From Oegoconia quadripuncta (Eukaryota; Arthropoda; Insecta; Lepidoptera; Autostichidae), in contig OX438743.1 in NCBI GenBank assembly GCA_949316235.1, positions 33,387,242 through 33,451,241 on the forward strand: a DNA stretch of 64,000 nt, in the 5' to 3' direction. Shown piece by piece: positions 33,821 through 44,289 of the stretch. Made by a program: the position numbers and the translations under genes. Positions within the stretch are counted from its first letter, which is position 1; each line of letters opens with the position of its first letter. The notes under the pieces are model-generated. The model had not been told where the DNA came from and did not search any database. It saw only the letters and a list, made by a program, of their open reading frames with translations.

Positions 33821-33904
33821 TTATTTTTCGTTTCCTTGATTGCTTTTAACTTTGCATCACTATAATAACTACAATCCAGGTAATGAAGTTTACTTTAACC
33901 CAAA

Positions 33905-34326
33905 TACTCAAAATCAAAAACTTTATTATGTATGTAGACAGGGTACACTTAAAATAGTCAATTATACATTTTTTAAGCTACTGCTTGTTCAAAATGAAAT
34001 TTAGCCCTGAGAAGAACAAGCAAGAAACTCAAGGGATTGCTCTTTTAAAAACAGGTTTTTATATTGCAAAAAGGTTTGTACGATATATTTCATTATTAAA
34101 TTGTGAAATAGCCTGCCATGCGAACGAGCTGGTGATGTCCAGGGATGATTATCATCTAAATAGTCCATTATTTTTAAATAATAATTTCTTCATAAGTGTC
34201 TGTTTTGTAGTATCTTTAAATTTATTGAAAGGAAGATTTTGTATATCAACTGGAACCTTATTGAATAAGCGTATATACATAACCCTTTCAATGAATTATT
34301 ACAGACTGCGGAGGCGACTTATGTGA
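33905..34326 (-). pseudogene. LINE ORF2 C-terminus and 3' UTR (CR1/Jockey superfamily)
   Basis: The minus strand reads RLFNKVPVDIQNLPFNKF, then KDTTKQTLMKKLLFKNNGLF and R before a stop at 34154-34152. The 3' UTR shares 'ttttaagctactgcttgttc' with 4457-4640, and a tttgattttgag-type tail lies at 33905-33918. The same R-F/L-F-N-K-I/V-P ... F-K ... T-L block ends the large LINE at 5602. Confidence 0.85.
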
Positions 34327-34587
34327 CCTGCGAGTTTATCTTTACTATTCAAGTAAACATCATTACATAATTATGATTGTTATATCTCGCGTGGCTCGTG
34401 GCCTTTTATCATCTGGCAGCCCTAATTGAAGCTCGGAGGACAAAGAGATGTAAACCACCCACATTATTGACTTAGTGGACTCATAATATTATGCTCTTAG
34501 TTTTATTACTCCTATGTTACTTACCTACTTATAATCCTAGTACTGTGAAATGAAAATAAACAAACAATATGTCTAGATTCTACATAT

Positions 34588-34652
34588 CATCATCTGATGT
34601 GCTCCTATCAGCCACAGGCGTTCAGTGCTGAACATAGGCCTCTCCAATAGAT
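34588..34652 (-). repeat. RTE-like LINE 3' terminal fragment
   Basis: atcatcatctgatgtgctcc followed by 'gttcagtgctgaacataggc' and 'ctctccaa': the reverse complement of a typical RTE 3' end with a tgatgatgat tail. Confidence 0.55.
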
Positions 34653-34724
34653 TCTATACTACAAATAAATTAAAAATTCGGAAAAATACACTAACTATCT
34701 AACAAACTAAGCAAAGGTTGTCCT

Positions 34725-34830
34725 ATGGATACTCGATTGCGCATAAACATAAATAAATGTCATAAAAACATACAAACACAAACATCAATGACTCGGGACT
34801 AAACGTTCGTATTCATCACACCAACCCCAA
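34725..34830 (-). repeat. SINE family A/B body fragment
   Basis: Reversed, it reads 'gttggtgtgatgaatacgaa', 'cgtttagtcccgagtcattg' and 'atgtttgtgtttgtatgttt'. It matches the shared body of families A and B; no head. Confidence 0.6.
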
Positions 34831-34859
34831 TTTTAGTATCGAAGGCAGAGTCAATATTC

Positions 34860-35370
34860 ACTACACTAATCGGTTGTCAAATAACGATTTTTTATTAGTA
34901 ACTGCGAGTATTACCACTACGTCCATCCAGTCCCACAATATCTAGTGTCCTAAAATGATCAGTCCCAGTTTTGAAACGACTTGGGTGTCGGGACCATAAT
35001 TATGTTTCATACTTATTTATATCGGTTCCATTCATTAGTTTATTTCCATAAATTATCGGAACGTCTAGCTGGCCGTATGACCTATTTTTCTGGAGGTATG
35101 TTGGCTGAAATTCGTTTAGTCACTGGCATAATAACAGCTGTCAAAATGTTAATAAGAATGAAATAACATTGAGATGAAAACGAATTATTATTTTTTTACT
35201 CTTAGATAAAATGGTAAAGTATTATTATTATTTTTATATTTTATGGCAATCGGTCGTCTTTAATGCGATCAACCATTACTGCCAGAATGGTAAAGTTGAA
35301 GACAAACTGGTTGTCATTTAGAAATCTGTCACTTTGACATAATATCATTGTGACGAACTTCAGGAATTTC
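34860..35370. other. No gene recognised
   Basis: AT-rich, no repeat identified. Confidence 0.3.
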
Positions 35371-35373
35371 AGA

Positions 35374-35452
35374 GAAATACAAAAAACCACATGAACTAAA
35401 TTAAATAACATTAGCATGTTATTTAATTTAGTTCAGTTGTTTTTTGTATTTC
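35374..35452. repeat. Near-perfect 79-bp palindrome
   Basis: Arms of 38 bases around a 3-base loop (35412-35414). atgttatttaatttagttca and tttttgtatttc match exactly on the opposite strand; only a short central stretch (gtgg against gttg) differs. It could be a very small foldback element or a transcribed hairpin. Confidence 0.85.
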
Positions 35453-35579
35453 TTGAGTAATATTACTTAAATTATGTCGTCCGATCTCACTATGTCTAGT
35501 ATTTATCCACAAAGCCGGGTGGTCAACCATATTACTACAAAAGCTGAAGGTAGTATTTGTTTAAGGCCTTGTAGTTTAT

Positions 35580-35740
35580 TTTGAGTAGGCTTTTTGGCGG
35601 GAACTCGGCGAGTGAAGTAGCATTTTTCTTTATAGTTCTTATAATTTGTGCATTCTGACTTTTGAAGCTTAATCATGGCAGAATATTGTGCAGCAAACGT
35701 TAGTGATGGTGTACAAGTGAAGGGAAGTGTAAATTAAAGT
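35580..35740 (+). promoter_or_regulatory. E2F-type site upstream of a short ORF (candidate promoter)
   Basis: tttttggcgggaac (35591-35604) is a strong match to the E2F consensus. About 70 bases on, an ATG in good context (atcATGg, 35675) opens 20 codons, MAEYCAANVSDGVQVKGSVN, to a stop at 35735. It lies 1 kb upstream of the ASPP start exon and could be a 5' UTR region, but the best donor nearby (gc|gtaacg) is weak. Confidence 0.25.
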
Positions 35741-36749
35741 GCGTAACGGAGCTTTCGGGTTCCCACAAAAAGCCGCCAAAATCTTTTGTAAAGCATTCTG
35801 CCACTTTACTGAAGAATGACTTGACCGTGACTAGACTCTGTATACGCCAAGTATACGACGAATGACTTGTTTTGACTGAGACTGACTTACAAAATGAAGA
35901 AATAAGAAAAATAAGACATGGCTGTTATGGGCTAGATCCCTTTGCCTTCTCGTAGAGGAGAAAATACAACTAAAAAAAAAAATTATTTTGAGTACTGCAA
36001 AAATGTAGTTTAATATCTATTGACCGTCAACTGCACGTATGAAAGAAAGTAGTCCAACGGTAGCCGACTGCTTCCTGTGATTATAGATCAAGATAGAGCT
36101 AGGCTAAACATACCGGTTACCGCCACGGGTACCTACTAACGATAGGTGGGTGAGTAGATATGCAATCGGGTCATAATGTCACTTTACGTGGGTAATATAA
36201 GCTATCGTATTTGTGTAGTTTAGGGGAAGCCAAAAATTCATAGAGGGTATTAAAAAATTATCCGATTTTTCAAAAATCTACTTGTATATTTAAAAAATAA
36301 AACATGTAAGTATTCGTGTAGTTTGTTAACTATCATATCCATAAAGCAACCTATATAGTTGCCTAGCGCTGTATGTATGTCTAACGATATGTATTTATAT
36401 ACATATACATAAGTAAATTAGTTTGAGATTTCGATTTTCGTGAAAAAGAAATTTTAAAACTGAAAAAACCAATATTGAAACCTACAACTGTTAGTTTCGT
36501 AGGGTCAAACTCACTATCAATCGGGTATCAGATAACCGAATTGAACGAAAACTTGGAAATGAGTGCAACATAATGGGCCTTTGGTTAGAACTAAGGTTAG
36601 AACAATAGTAATTCCAATATTTTCTTTTGCTTGATGTTTTTGTATGTGGCCAGTATTAATTCAAATACGCAAGTTATTCTATTATTCATGTGTTATTGTA
36701 ATAAGTTTCTACCGTAATGTTATTTCAAGCCTAATTTGCATTGTTTCAG
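35741..36749. other. Upstream intron, with a weak SINE A 3' fragment at 36310-36415
   Basis: 'tcgtgtagtttgttaactat' and 'agttgcctagcgctgtatgt' with 'atgtctaacgatatgtattt' resemble a diverged SINE A end. Otherwise AT-rich. It ends in the acceptor gcattgtttcag. Confidence 0.4.
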
Positions 36750-36801
36750 ACAAAGAGCGGTCTAAAGGCGCAGTCACACATGTCCCCCAAAAATGATTCC
36801 G
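36750..36801 (+). other. ASPP: ASPP exon: 5' UTR end plus start codon
   Basis: A 52-bp exon bounded by acceptor ttgcattgtttcag and donor g|gtgagtgatc. Its first 43 bases are 5' UTR with an in-frame TAA at 36763-36765. The context at the ATG (ccaaaaATGa) fits the insect start consensus. Because it starts with an acceptor, at least one non-coding exon lies upstream. Confidence 0.75.
36793..36801 (+). CDS. ASPP: ASPP coding sequence, first three codons (M-I-P)
   Basis: ATG ATT CCG ends exactly at the donor (phase 0). Splicing to the exon at 57384 gives MIPMIVRVW, which lines up with the starts MMPMFLTVYL and MMPMILTVFL of mammalian ASPP2 and ASPP1, including the Pro at position 3 and the Met at 4. 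A start codon separated from the rest of the domain by 20.6 kb is otherwise hard to recognise. Confidence comes from three independent points: splice sites, upstream stop and the family start. Confidence 0.75.
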
Positions 36802-36889
36802 GTGAGTGATCAGTTTTAATTAGGGTATAATGAGATATCTAACAAATGTATGCTTTGTATTTTCTAAGGACTTCATTTTAGTAGATACG

Positions 36890-36995
36890 CGTATATCGAC
36901 CATATGGTATCCATAATATAAGCCTAGTTGCTTAGTGTCGAACTAGTGTCGAACTAGTGTCGCTGTATGTATGCCCAAGGATATTTTTTATAAAA
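36890..36995 (+). repeat. SINE family A 3' fragment with an internal 11-bp duplication
   Basis: 'atatcgaccatatggtatcc' and 'gcctagttgcttagtgtcga' lead to actagtgtcg repeated in tandem (about 36938-36960) before 'ctgtatgtatgcccaaggat'. It lies about 90 bp inside the intron. Confidence 0.7.
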
Positions 36996-37619
36996 AAAAA
37001 AATACATGTCTTGTCATGAAGTCGGAATACAGTTACTATCTAAAGAAAAAAATATTTGATTTATAGTCTTTTCATACACGTCGTAGGTTAGCGTCTAAGT
37101 CAATCATACCTACCCCCAGAAAAAAAAAGCAATTTATTCATTTGTCAATCAGAAATGTATGGAAAGTGCCCAAAACCTTTCAAGATACCAAAGTGGTTAG
37201 AGGGGCCTTAGATCTTGATAGTGTTGTTTAACACGTTCACGGACACTGAACCACACACAATAGATGTTTTGTTGTTATTACCTCTATATGCGTTTAATGT
37301 CCGCGAAAGTTTTAATATTTACTAAATATTGGCCCTGGAGGACAATCGCGCTATACGTTTGAACGATAATTCAAAAACTAAACCATAACGTAAAACGTTA
37401 CATTAAGCACATTTCATCTTATCATTTGTGCGAAAATTAGCTTAGTATTTTTAATATTCCTTGTAAGCTCTTAACGTTTTGTTTTGCTTTTAATTTGGTA
37501 ACGTCAACGATTGAATCGTTCAGAAACATTAGCGCAATTCCATTTTTTATATCAGCTAAATTAAATCGAAACTATAACCAAAAACGTTCCGCTCGAACGG
37601 TAACACCGTTGTAAAATAG

Positions 37620-37870
37620 CGCGAAGGTCCCCAGCAGCCGTACCAAAATTTTGCGTTTACACGCTAAAAAAATTCTGTCTAGCTCACTTGCGTTCATTTG
37701 CTAAATTTGGTATCACGTAAGTGCCCTACAAGTAAATTATGGTAACTCGATACGTCTATTCTATTAGACATTTATCCCTATACGTAGAAGAAGCTAAACG
37801 CTAAGGACGAATGTTCGGTTTGTCACTTATTGAACATTCACACTAAGCGTTTCGCTTCTTCTGTCTTAAA
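37620..37870. repeat. Repeat copy 1 of a diverged pair, ending in a strong hairpin
   Basis: 'cacttgcgttcatttgctaa', 'atttggtatcacgtaagtg', 'taaattatggtaactcgata' and 'gacatttatccctatacgta' match 38355-38470 block by block. The end (37786-37862) is a hairpin: agaagaagctaaacgct pairs with aagcgtttcgcttcttct, and gaatgttc with gaacattc inside it. Confidence 0.6.
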
Positions 37871-37984
37871 ACGAATTGTTAATGTATAGAAATTCGGCAT
37901 ATGTGTCCCCCGAATCTTACAGTCTTGAGATCTTCATGTCTAGCGTGAATATACATTTATTGGCGTCGCTTGCTTCATCTACGG

Positions 37985-38286
37985 TTCATCATCATAATCA
38001 TCAGCCCGTAAACATTCCACTGCAGGAATATAGGCCTTCCGTCGTGTATGAGCCATAGTCCACCATGCTGGCCTAATGCTGGTTGGGGACTTCACATGCC
38101 TTTGAATTTTTATTTCTCAGGCATGCCTCAAGATGTTTTCCTTCACCGTTTAAGAGCAGTCGGATAAATGCACATAAGTAATTAAATTAAATTTATAAAC
38201 TTATTGGTACATGGCCTCCTGGGAATCGAACCCGGACCTCCTAAATTGGGATACCGCATCTTAACCGCTGAGCCACCGGCGCTCCT
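37985..38286 (-). repeat. SINE family F with 8-bp target duplication
   Basis: atctacgg flanks it at 37977-37984 and 38287-38294. The left end ttcatcatcataatcatcag is the tail; 'gtccaccatgctggcctaat', 'ttcaccgtttaagagcagtc' and the B box region 'gggaatcgaacccgg' follow. The right end, 'taaccgctgagccaccggcg', is the tRNA-like head in reverse. It inserted between the two halves of the 37620/38330 repeat region. Confidence 0.9.
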
Positions 38287-38329
38287 ATCTACGGACGATC
38301 TACGGTCGCTATTCACAAGATGGATTGTG

Positions 38330-38475
38330 GTTCAAAGCGTTTTTTGCGTTCGATCGCTAAAGTTTGACGTCTAGCACGCTAGTGTTCAATCGCTCAATTT
38401 GGCACCACAAAAGCGGCCTAGAAATAAATTATGGTAATCTATCTATTCGACGTTTATCCGCTTATTTTACTTCTA
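38330..38475. repeat. Repeat copy 2 of the 37620 pair
   Basis: 'cgctagtgttcaatcgctca', 'atttggcaccacaaaagcg', 'taaattatggtaatctatct' and 'gacgtttatccgcttatttt' are the counterparts of copy 1. Confidence 0.55.
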
Positions 38476-38995
38476 GGGCGTGGTATTACGTGGTACCATA
38501 TTTGGCGAGCTAAATGAAAAATTTTTATGTGGCGCGACAGCTGAACACATACACGGTCTTTTAACTAAATTTTGTTATAACAAAGAAGGATATGTACCGT
38601 CTTTCGAAGGGTTAAAAATTATTAAAGTAATCAAACAATGAGGGCAATGCCTACTGGTCAGTCAGCCCTACCATGTAATTACGTCAACAGCTGCTTACAG
38701 GCAGCTGGTGCGGGCTTGTTAGGTTCGTAGTGGGTACGTACTCGTACATCCTGACGTAATGAAAGAAGCAAGAACCTTTATTGAATGCCAATCACTTGAG
38801 TTTCTTTTTTATACAGACTACAGTTGGTTTCGGTTGAGCTAAATTTAAAATTAAGTTTATTCGTATTTGTATTACAAAATCGGAAATCTGCGGACATTTT
38901 AAGTTATTTTAGTTCAGGGCCGCATCAAAAAATTATCTTCAACATTTCCAAATATTATAATGAAGTAAGAGGAGGTTAAAGGTGTGTAAAAAATT
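38476..38995. other. No gene recognised
   Basis: AT-rich intron sequence. Confidence 0.35.
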
Positions 38996-39460
38996 TATCT
39001 TTATATATGTGTAATTTGTTTATCCCACGGGAACTTTATCGGGATAAGAAATATCCTATGTCTTAACGACTGTTTGGTGTAGTGGTTAGAAACTCTGACC
39101 GCTATACCAAAACGTCGCGGGTTCGAATCCCGCTAGGGGCATATATTTGTATGATGAATACAGACATGTGTTCCCGAGTTATGGATGTTTTTCATTTATA
39201 TATGTATTTATTTACAAAATAAAATATATTTGTGTAGTTTATCAACCATCTGGTATCCATAACACAAGCCAAGATGCTTACTGTGAACCTAGATGGCGCT
39301 GTGTATATGTGCAAAGATATTTATTATTGTTATTTTTTAATCCGGGGTATGTTCTACCTATATACCAATTTCTTCGAAATCCGTTCATCCATTTCACCGT
39401 AATTGGGCAACAAACACAAAATCCAAACTTTCGCATTTATGATATTAGTTAGATATAGAT
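38996..39460 (+). repeat. Family D copy split by a SINE A
   Basis: The left part (38996-39066) has 'atcccacgggaactttatcg' and 'ggataagaaatatcctatgt'. The right part (39338-39460) has 'ggggtatgttctacctatat', 'gaaatccgttcatccatttc' and 'ccaaactttcgcatttatga'. Joining them reconstitutes a family D segment as seen at 16976. Confidence 0.8.
39067..39337 (+). repeat. SINE family A, full length, nested in family D
   Basis: Starts gactgtttggtgtagtggtt, has cgcgggttcgaatcccgct, 'gcatatatttgtatgatgaa', 'tcaaccatctggtatccata' and 'ctagatggcgctgtgtatat', and a short tail. 'ttaa' at both junctions may be the target duplication. Confidence 0.88.
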
Positions 39461-41240
39461 AGTTATTGAGAGTTATAAATGACCGTGAAGAGAGGTGATA
39501 AATTTGTCAAATAACTATTAAGCTTAACCTTAATGAAACATCCTCAGCATTTTTTTTACGAAGCGCACTTTTTACGAAGTTTTAATTTCATTATGGCTGG
39601 GTTGTGACATAAATTACAATTATATTTCAACTATAGCTTTTCTATATCTATGTACATCTACTATATACACAACAGCCTAACTGTCATTTGCATCTAGACA
39701 GAATACAAGGATTTAAAAATACGCTGAAAATTTTTGAGTAAAGCCTACTTGACAGCGCTCGCCTTCTGTGTGCGCCGCACTGCCGTGTCCCCTGACTACT
39801 ATAATCAATTTGCATTCAAACAACGCAAAATCCACATATGTTCAGTCTTTTCCTGACTAGCTCTAAATTTGATGGATGGACAGACATTCAGTTTGTCGAT
39901 GACAGTGATTACGTTTAAATTTACATACTTCCAGTTCCATGTCCATATAAGGTCCAGGAATAAAAATACAACCACTAAGGCAACTGTTTCATGTAGCATT
40001 TATATGTATTTCGACTGACATACCACGCTCTTGTGTGAAAGGAATTACACTACGAATATATGCCTCCCTGTCCATAATCGGTACAAATAGATTAAATTCT
40101 CAATCGCGATAATAAGAGATACCTTTGTAATGTATATATTATAGTAAAGGATTTCAGTTTATTGCAAATACATATAGAAACAAATTAATCACGTAAGTAG
40201 TTACAAAAATGACTTGATTTCTAAGATTCATCTCTTCTAGCTAACCTTGTGTGATAGATTTAGTGTGTTTATTTTTATTTAATGATTTATTTTAAATAAA
40301 AACATACCATTACGCCTTTAGAAATCAAGTAGATTTCAGTTAGTTTATTCAAAATAACGAGGCATGGAACAATAGAATAGAATAGAAATAAGGCGTCGCT
40401 CTTTTAATAATTTGAAGTATCAAGCATCGCTGAATACCTTTTCGAAGAAAGATTTTTCGCAGTCAAGTAGGGAACCCAACTTATTGAGATATCAAACTGC
40501 TATGCTTGTACCTACAAGCATATGTATAACTATGACTGTGTGCGAATATGTGTGATACGTCATATGCACGCACATATGAGTTGAGTATATTATATGTATA
40601 GATAATATATCTTTAGAACTCGGCATACTAAAAATTAAGTTTTCTCAGGATGATTTACTTAGTTATGTTGATTATCTTTCATTTTCGTGTACACGCTATT
40701 TATGCCTACCTTTTAAAATTGTTTCGCGTTCGCGGGTTTCCTGGAAGATATCTCTAATATAGAGATAAGTTCGCCCTTTGTACATTTGTATATATTCTTT
40801 TAAATGTATATTTTGATGTAAATGTAAGTAAAATAATAATTTTTGTACATCTTGTAACTCAATAATTTATGTAACTAAGTAAGAACTCATACAAAAACGT
40901 TTGTGATTTCCTGAAAGAACTTAATTTGTACCTACTATCATCCATAGGCACACGCTCAACCCCTCAACAAAAGCTACCATTCAGTTCAAAAAAAAATTCC
41001 TCTGCAAACGCCTTCTGTTCAAGATACCTAATACCACCTAATACCTTTCGGCTTAGTGCCACCTTACCCACTAACGCATGGGGCTTCGCACGTCATGTCT
41101 AGAAATATAAAATGCATATATAAATATAATATGCATATATATTACAGAAGAAATTCTCTAATTGATAGTTAATACTTATCAAAAACTGTTTCGTAGTTTT
41201 AGAACAACTTAAGCGAACAAAGATTGTCTACCTTTGACCG
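39461..41240. other. No gene recognised
   Basis: AT-rich intron. A GC-richer 40-bp patch near 39755-39790 (agcgctcgcct... gcgccgcactgccgt) is unassigned. Confidence 0.35.
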
Positions 41241-41245
41241 AAACC

Positions 41246-41465
41246 TACTATTGGTGTAGTGGATAGTGACCCTGTCAGCGAAACCAACAGTTACGGGTTC
41301 GAATGTTTGTGTGATGAATACGAATTCCAGTGTCATGGATGTTTATATAAATATTTACGTATGTTTATCCGTTATCTAGTATACATAGTACAAGCTTGGT
41401 TAGTTTGGGACTAGATGATTGGTGTAAGTGTCCGAAATATTTGTTTTACATTGTTATTTAGTAGT
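41246..41465 (+). repeat. SINE family B copy (B box partly lost)
   Basis: ctattggtgtagtggatagt, 'gaccctgtcagcgaaaccaa', 'acgggttcgaatgtttgtgt', where the head-to-body junction is deleted, then 'ttatccgttatctagtatac' and 'gactagatgattggtgtaag', ending 'cgaaatatttgtttt'. Confidence 0.85.
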
Positions 41466-41509
41466 ATTAAAATATCTAGTCTTGCATTTGTAATATATTA
41501 TCATACTAG

Positions 41510-41620
41510 AGACTTATGAGGGTTCTATACCTCAAATGGTTCACAAAGGACTTATAGGGTTTTAAAAATCAAGATAGGGTCGCATCGGGGTACATTCATA
41601 GGTTTTAATGAGCTTTCAGG
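41510..41620 (+). repeat. Family H-like fragment
   Basis: 'gagggttctatacctcaaat' and 'aaaggacttatagggtttta' resemble the start of the family H repeat at 22840. Confidence 0.35.
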
Positions 41621-41639
41621 ATTTTTATAATAAAAAATA

Positions 41640-41702
41640 TTTCATCATCAGCATCACCATATCAACCGAAAGACGTCCACTGCTGGACAAAGGCCTCCCC
41701 CA
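41640..41702 (-). repeat. RTE-like LINE 3' terminal fragment
   Basis: 'catcatcagcatcaccatat' and 'gacgtccactgctggacaaa' with 'ggcctccccc': reversed, this is the typical end of an RTE ORF plus a tgatgatg tail. Confidence 0.6.
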
Positions 41703-41768
41703 GAAAAATATTTAGTTTTTTAAAATTAAAAAACACGCGTCAGTCTTTCCTGAATCTTACAACCTTGT

Positions 41769-42045
41769 GATCTTGACGACCTGTTTGGTGTAGTGGTTAA
41801 AAATTCTGACTGCTATACCAAAAGTCGCGGGTTCGAATTCCGGCAAGGCATATGTTTGTATGATGAATACAGACATGTGTTCCCGAGTTATATGGAGGTT
41901 TTTAATTTATTGTTGTATTTATTTACAAAAAAAAATGTGTTTGTGTAGTTTATCATCCATCTGGTATCCATAATACAAGCCTAGTTGCTTAGTGTGGAAC
42001 TAGATGGCGCTATGTGTATGTGCAAAGATATTTATTTATTTATCT
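41769..42045 (+). repeat. SINE family A, full-length copy
   Basis: gacctgtttggtgtagtggt, cgcgggttcgaattccggc, 'gcatatgtttgtatgatgaa', 'tcatccatctggtatccata', 'ctagatggcgctatgtgtat' and an (attt)n tail. Confidence 0.9.
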
Positions 42046-42059
42046 TCAAGAGCAAGGTG

Positions 42060-42135
42060 AATAGGCATCTACTGAAATCGCGTGCTTCATCTTCCATCAG
42101 GTGAGATTGTGGTCAAATGCGTATCCAATTAATCA
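42060..42135. repeat. Family G-like fragment, reverse
   Basis: 'cttccatcaggtgagattgt' with 'ggtcaaatgcgtatcca' is the complement of the 18680-18715 block. Confidence 0.5.
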
Positions 42136-42234
42136 TAACTAACACGCAAGATTTTCACCATCTACCTTCTGACTCAATCATCAGTTCCTCGACACCTAGT
42201 GCAATATATTGGACTCGTCAAAACGAATTACGGC

Positions 42235-42793
42235 TTACTATACTATTTCCATTTCTTTATTTTCTCGATGACAGCTCCTGTAGAATGTAACTGCGCATTT
42301 TACGCAAAAATTAACTTTTAAATGCGAGGTATAAAAAATACGACAACTGCCTAATTTTGTTCCTTTATCCCATATAATATTCATCCAAGACAAATTGAGT
42401 CCATAAATGCAGTATTTTTTTTTTAAAGTACGATAAATAACATTTTAATTAAGTTACTTTCTATGGCAATATGAATAGTGATGTTATGATAGAAATATCT
42501 ATATTGTATCGATATTGTATATATATATTTTATACTAGCTGACCTGTTCCTGGTGTTACTCAGGCTGCATATAATATTAATAAAAGATATTCCTCAGTCC
42601 CTCTTTCTTAAAGTGATTAGATTACCGATGCCACTGACATGACAAAGTTTTTCTCCCATTGCTAAGCCCCTGTTTAATGTAACATCATAAAACAAGAACT
42701 GCGATCGATATCATTACTTATTTAGTCACAACACTACAACTATCAAATTAGATCTGTCATCGAGAAAATAAAGAAATGGAAATAGTATAGTAA
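42235..42793. mobile_element. Candidate element bounded by a perfect 40-bp inverted repeat
   Basis: 42235-42274 (ttactatactatttccattt ...) is the exact reverse complement of 42754-42793 (... aaatggaaatagtatagtaa). The repeat stops abruptly on both sides. The 479 bp between contain ctagctgacctgttcctggt near 42536, a start resembling other 'ctagctgacc' lepidopteran repeats. No coding potential. A TA target duplication cannot be distinguished from the repeat ends. Confidence 0.65.
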
Positions 42794-43134
42794 TGTTACT
42801 AACATTGAAGAGTTCTACAATCCACCTCCTGGCTCCATCATTAGATCAGCTCCAACATACCAAATTATGGTATTGTGATATACATACCAAGTTTCATTTC
42901 GATACGACAATTAGAAGAAGGTTAAAATTGACTTCCATGACCATTCTAATTATAGCCCTGAAGCGTTCTTTTGCCACCATTATGTCGTGTAGAATAAAGG
43001 GTATTATAATTTATATTAAAAAAAAACAAAGTTTTAGCGCTTGGAAAGGGCAGCGGAAGTCCTATTCAGGTATAATTGTTCCTTTTCACCGTATTCACCC
43101 CTTTTTTACCACACTACATTTCTGACGTTACTTT
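42794..43134. other. No gene; unassigned low-complexity intron
   Basis: An open frame of 110 codons at 42793-43125 has no recognisable domain. Confidence 0.3.
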
Positions 43135-43390
43135 GTCGTCGTTTATAGGGTCCTGTACCAAAAATTCAAAAACGGAACACTTATGGAATCAGCTCGGTGT
43201 ATGTCCGTAGAATATTGAAGTTCGGTATAGTTGTAGAAAAGGTAGGCCCAAATACAGACGTTATAAAAGTGAAATTTTGATTTTTTGTACTTCAAAATCG
43301 GTCTTGCCGTTTAGGCTACATGAGGTAACACATAAATCTACATACATACACTTGAAAAACATTACCCTCCTTTTTCATGGTCCGACGGTT
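43135..43390 (+). repeat. Family H-related repeat
   Basis: 'tagggtcctgtaccaaaaat' and 'aaaacggaacacttatggaa' resemble the 'ggttccgtacc ... aacggaaccctta' start of family H. The end is replaced by the SINE B fragment. Confidence 0.45.
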
Positions 43391-43490
43391 TATCCGTTAT
43401 CTAGTATCCATAGTACAAGATTTGCTTAGTCTGGGACTAGATGATGGGTGTTAGTGCGGACACTATTTCGGAAAATATTTATTAATTATT
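43385..43490 (+). repeat. SINE family B 3' fragment
   Basis: 'ggtttatccgttatctagta', 'tccatagtacaagatttgct' and 'gactagatgatgggtgttag' with a short (att)n tail. Confidence 0.75.
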
Positions 43491-43604
43491 ATTTGGTTTC
43501 GAAAAAAAAATACTATTAACACAGTTGCTTTGTATATGTACTTGGATGATGTTACGATGTTTAGTTCTTCGGGAGTTTTTAAATCTTAAAATTATGTTAT
43601 TACT

Positions 43605-44032
43605 AGCTTTCCGCCCGCGGCTTCGCCTGCGTGGAATAACTTTATCGAGAAATTTGTTTATCCCGCGGGAACTACTCGCATTTTCATATTATTTTCACTT
43701 TCTTTCTTTCTTACTTTCATATTCATATTATTTAATTGCATATTACATAGTACATAATAGAAGTTCTACTACAATATTTGAGCTAAACATGTAATACCCC
43801 GTAGGGACACCGCAAATTGAGAGAGAACTGCTGTGGTGATTATACATTTAATTTAAAAAAATAATAATACGTATGTAAAATCGCTTTATCGGAATAAAAA
43901 GTATCCTATATTTTAATCCAGGACATATTCTACCTATATACCAAATTTCATCCAAATCTGTTTAGCCGTGATTGAGCAACAAACAAACAAACAAATATCC
44001 AAACTTTCGCATTTATAATATTAGTTAGATCG
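43605..44032 (+). repeat. Family D copy with a ~180-bp insertion
   Basis: Left part 43605-43680 (actagctttccgcccgcggc; 'atcccgcgggaactactcgc'); right part 43860-44032 ('aagtatcctatattttaatc', 'atttcatccaaatctgttta', 'gccgtgattgagcaacaaac', 'cgcatttataatattagtta'). The AT-rich insert 43681-43859 is not found in other copies. Confidence 0.75.
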
Positions 44033-44289
44033 CTTCAAGATGGTGGATCTACCTACAGTTACATACTTATTAAGTTCTTACATAACTCTTACCACTTTAT
44101 TTGCTTCCAATTGGATATAGTACAAGTTAGCTTTGTTCCAATTGAGTGCACACCCTACAGGTACGTACGACCTACTCCCACTAAAAAAAGTTATCGGTTT
44201 GTAAAATAGTACGTACAGTCAACGGCAAGTGAAGCGTAACAACATACATTTGTATTACATGGCAATGTTTATAATCTCCACAAACTTCC

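Noticed and set aside
42793..43125. 110-codon open frame
   Set aside because: No domain; overlaps the edge of the inverted repeat and unassigned intron sequence.
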